From Adiantum capillus-veneris (lineage: Eukaryota; Streptophyta; Polypodiopsida; Polypodiales; Pteridaceae), in the NCBI GenBank assembly GCA_014529385.2, contig CM043962.1:92037180-92101179 (forward strand): a stretch of 64,000 nucleotides of DNA, in the 5' to 3' direction. The translations under genes were made by a program, and so were the position numbers. Each line of letters starts with the position of its first letter. The first letter of the stretch is position 1. The notes beneath the pieces were generated by a model, which ran no database searches, was not told where the DNA came from, and was given only the letters and a program-made list of their open reading frames with translations. Below are positions 35,125-64,000 of this stretch, piece after piece.

Positions 35125-35510
35125 TAAAAGGGTAGTCTGTTGGAGCAACCCAAGCAATTGTACTCTTCTACTTGGGGTGGAGACTCGTCTCCCAATATAT
35201 TTCAAACTGAAGAAATTTGATGCATTTACCACTACAACCTTGGATGCTGATTGGGTGCTAATATGCTTGCCCTACCTTATGCAAACATTCTCAAGGGCAT
35301 TCAGTATATAGTGACTTACACACGGGCAGATGTATGCTTTGTAGCTTTTCTTTCATCCTGCCCATGTCTGTGGACACGGCATCCCAAAATGCAATTCAAT
35401 AGATGACATCTGATTGGAAGCTCATTATCAAAACCTTGTGCTACTTGCAAGTGCATCACATATATTGACGAGTGTCCTTCGCAAGTAACGTGCTATTACA
35501 AGAATCAAAA
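35125..35510 (+). pseudogene. Copia RT/RNase H fragment, plus strand
   Basis: The plus strand reads a broken ILKGIQYIVTYTRADVCF block, then HPKMQFN and IIKTLCYLQVHH. This corresponds to the copia region LGSLQYL-TRPDI ... RILRYL. Stops and gaps abound. It is opposite in strand to both full copia elements here. Confidence 0.5.
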
Positions 35511-35550
35511 CGTATCCTATTGCGCTACCCAAAAAAAAATAGTTGAGCTT

Positions 35551-36170
35551 TCAAAAGCACACCACAATTGGCATACATGCAGACCACAATATAATGTTGT
35601 TTCGAACAACCCTTAGGTAATCATCTATTTGGATACAAGTCCTTGCTTTGTATTCACTAAAAATGCCAAAGTTTCCCCACCCTTCCTCTTTCAAGTAAAT
35701 ACTGCAATCAATGCAATTTAACTGCCATCTTGTCATAGATTTGCTTTTTCTACTGTTGGTCACTCCAGTACAGTAGAGGTATGCCGCCACAAACTGTCAT
35801 CATGGATATGCATCAAGAGTATGTAAAGCATGATTAGTGAATACACCAGATTTGGTATACATGCCAACTAAACCATTGCCAAGTACATTCCAAGACATGC
35901 ATTTTGTCACACATTCTCTCATAGTATCACAACAGCAAAAGCGAATCCATAGGGAGAGATGGGAGATGTGCTCCTGTTGCATCCATCCAAACAGTTCAAA
36001 ACTTCCTTGGCCAGCCCTATTTGTGCACATCCGTTCCTAAAATTGGAAGGAAAACCTCTCTGCATTTGAAAAAAAATAGCTTGGAGCTTTTGGACCCTAC
36101 CCATGTTGTGCAGGATAATGCTGTGCATATCCTGCAATCAACGCACTCCAAGTGACGATGACTCGGAGAG
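35551..36170 (-). pseudogene. PPR-protein relic
   Basis: Minus-strand fragments such as MQRGFPSNFRNGCAQIGLAK, then KEVLNCLDGCNR, then CMSWNVLGNGLVGMYTKSG, follow the order of plant PPR repeats (GYAQxGxxKEAL, WNxLVxMYxK). Frameshifts every 50-80 codons make it inactive. Confidence 0.5.
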
Positions 36171-37247
36171 GAACCTCGTCAAAAACAGTACAACACATTC
36201 AGCATACATATTGACCCCCTTTGGAGAAAGTATGCACTGTCCATGCCTTTACTTCAATGGTCAGCCTTTACTTCCAATAATAAGCTTACCGTAAAGATCA
36301 GAGCTTCCTGTGACATCCTCAGATACCAAGTAGCATCTCTTCCGTCAGATTGTAGGTTCTCCTGTTAGTTGCTTCAAACACTGTCGCACTCCTCTGTACA
36401 GGTTGCCTCATTTTTCCTCCTACGTTCAGTAGCAAGGGAAACTGCGAGAAAGGAAGCGTCTCTCCTTGTCCCCTGTTTTAACCTCAGCCCTCATCCCAAC
36501 TCCTACTAGCTATCGCTCCATATCCACAGCTTCTTTTCTTCCTTTCCCGCATGGACACCGGATGCCTTGCTTCCTGGTGTGCACCTTTTTTGTCGAATTG
36601 ACTGCAGCACTGCTATGTATAACAGCTCTATGTATCTTTATTCTGCTATGCTTTCTCTTCTCTCCAAACTCTCGACGCTAATAAACGCTTCTCTCTCTAC
36701 TGGGACGTAGACAACTCACAAGTCAGCATTGTAAAAATCACCCTTAGAATGCTGAAAATAAATCTGCTACAAAATAAAATAGACCGACATAGAGAGCGAG
36801 ATTCCAAACTCATAAGGAGATCAATTTAATCCTCACAGAGAAAATTATGAGAAAAATAATTTACAGAGGAATTGATTCTGTCAACCCATTGCTCATTTTA
36901 CAACATATTCTTCCGCTGTTCCTCGTTTGAAGTTGTGGCATTCATCCTTGAAGGGAGGATCGACGTTTTGGCTAGCTTTTATGCCAAACTCCATACTCTC
37001 AGGTCATAGACAGCAGAGCCGCCAAGTTCAGGAGTTGAGCCCACGCACCGATGACTGACTGCATATTTTCAAAGCTTCAAGCTGAAGAGCTCCTCATGAG
37101 GGCCAAACCATTCCTTGAGGAAAAAATGGGTGATTTCATTTACATAGGAGTAAATTATTGTACAAACCTGCTCAGAAACTGCACCAAGGTAAGTGCTTTG
37201 TTGCAACTGTTATGTTGTGCTCTGCCGAATTCGCAACCAGGAACTCC
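36171..37247 (-). other. 3' flank and likely 3' UTR of PIP5K
   Basis: This region lies directly downstream of the PIP5K stop. A minus-strand AATAAA (plus TTTATT near 36650) is a candidate poly(A) signal, about 600 nt past the stop. No other gene is supported; plus-strand ORFs at 36466 and 37051 have no family likeness. Confidence 0.35.

Positions 37248-64000
<26,753 letters not shown>

Overview
The window is nuclear DNA of a land plant. It has GT-AG introns, a DUF4228/PADRE gene with an MGNC start, a plant-type phosphatidylinositol-4-phosphate 5-kinase (PIP5K), PPR-like relics, Ty1/copia and chromodomain Ty3/gypsy elements primed by initiator tRNA-Met, LINEs, a hAT element and a Penelope-like element. 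The very large TE-filled intron, the PPR relics and the Penelope-like relic suggest a large-genome, non-seed vascular plant such as a fern. That placement is inference. Nothing looks organellar or bacterial.

Layout. 1-7.1 kb: tandem repeats, the single-exon DUF4228 gene (3651-4304), two tRNA-like SINE heads and a foldback family. 7.5-19 kb: dispersed repeats, unrecognised coding fragments, a broken Ulp1/C48 protease domain on the minus strand (about 11.38-12.3 kb), an unrecognised multi-exon minus-strand gene (15775-17877), three 61-bp palindromes, and long CT/CA microsatellites. 20.2-23.1 kb: a repeat with its A-tail on the minus strand, then a decayed Penelope-like reverse transcriptase (plus). 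24067-29570: a degenerate copia element with both LTRs, its PBS and a 5-bp target duplication. 29.7-36.2 kb: LINE, copia and PPR relics.

37248-64000: the 3' part of a minus-strand PIP5K gene. Five exons can be read, with splice phases that join. Four exons are ordinary in spacing, but the intron between 63371 and 38078 is about 25.3 kb. It holds a nest of transposons. LINE 3' fragments come first. One of them is split by a 5.55-kb copia element with a perfect CTTAC duplication. A LINE ORF1 is split by a chromovirus whose own chromodomain is split by a 1.88-kb hAT element with a perfect GAGGGGCC duplication. Further in are a second gypsy family with LTRs in inverted orientation, a gypsy 3' LTR, and a LINE reverse-transcriptase fragment.

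Only the DUF4228 gene and PIP5K look like working host genes. The 15.8-17.9 kb gene keeps intact splice junctions but also has frameshifts. All transposons seen are non-autonomous or mutated. Several internal stops are TAG where a glutamine codon is likely, plus one TGA where arginine is expected, which fits C-to-T decay of methylated DNA. Coordinates of repeat edges are by eye and may be off by a few bases to tens of bases.
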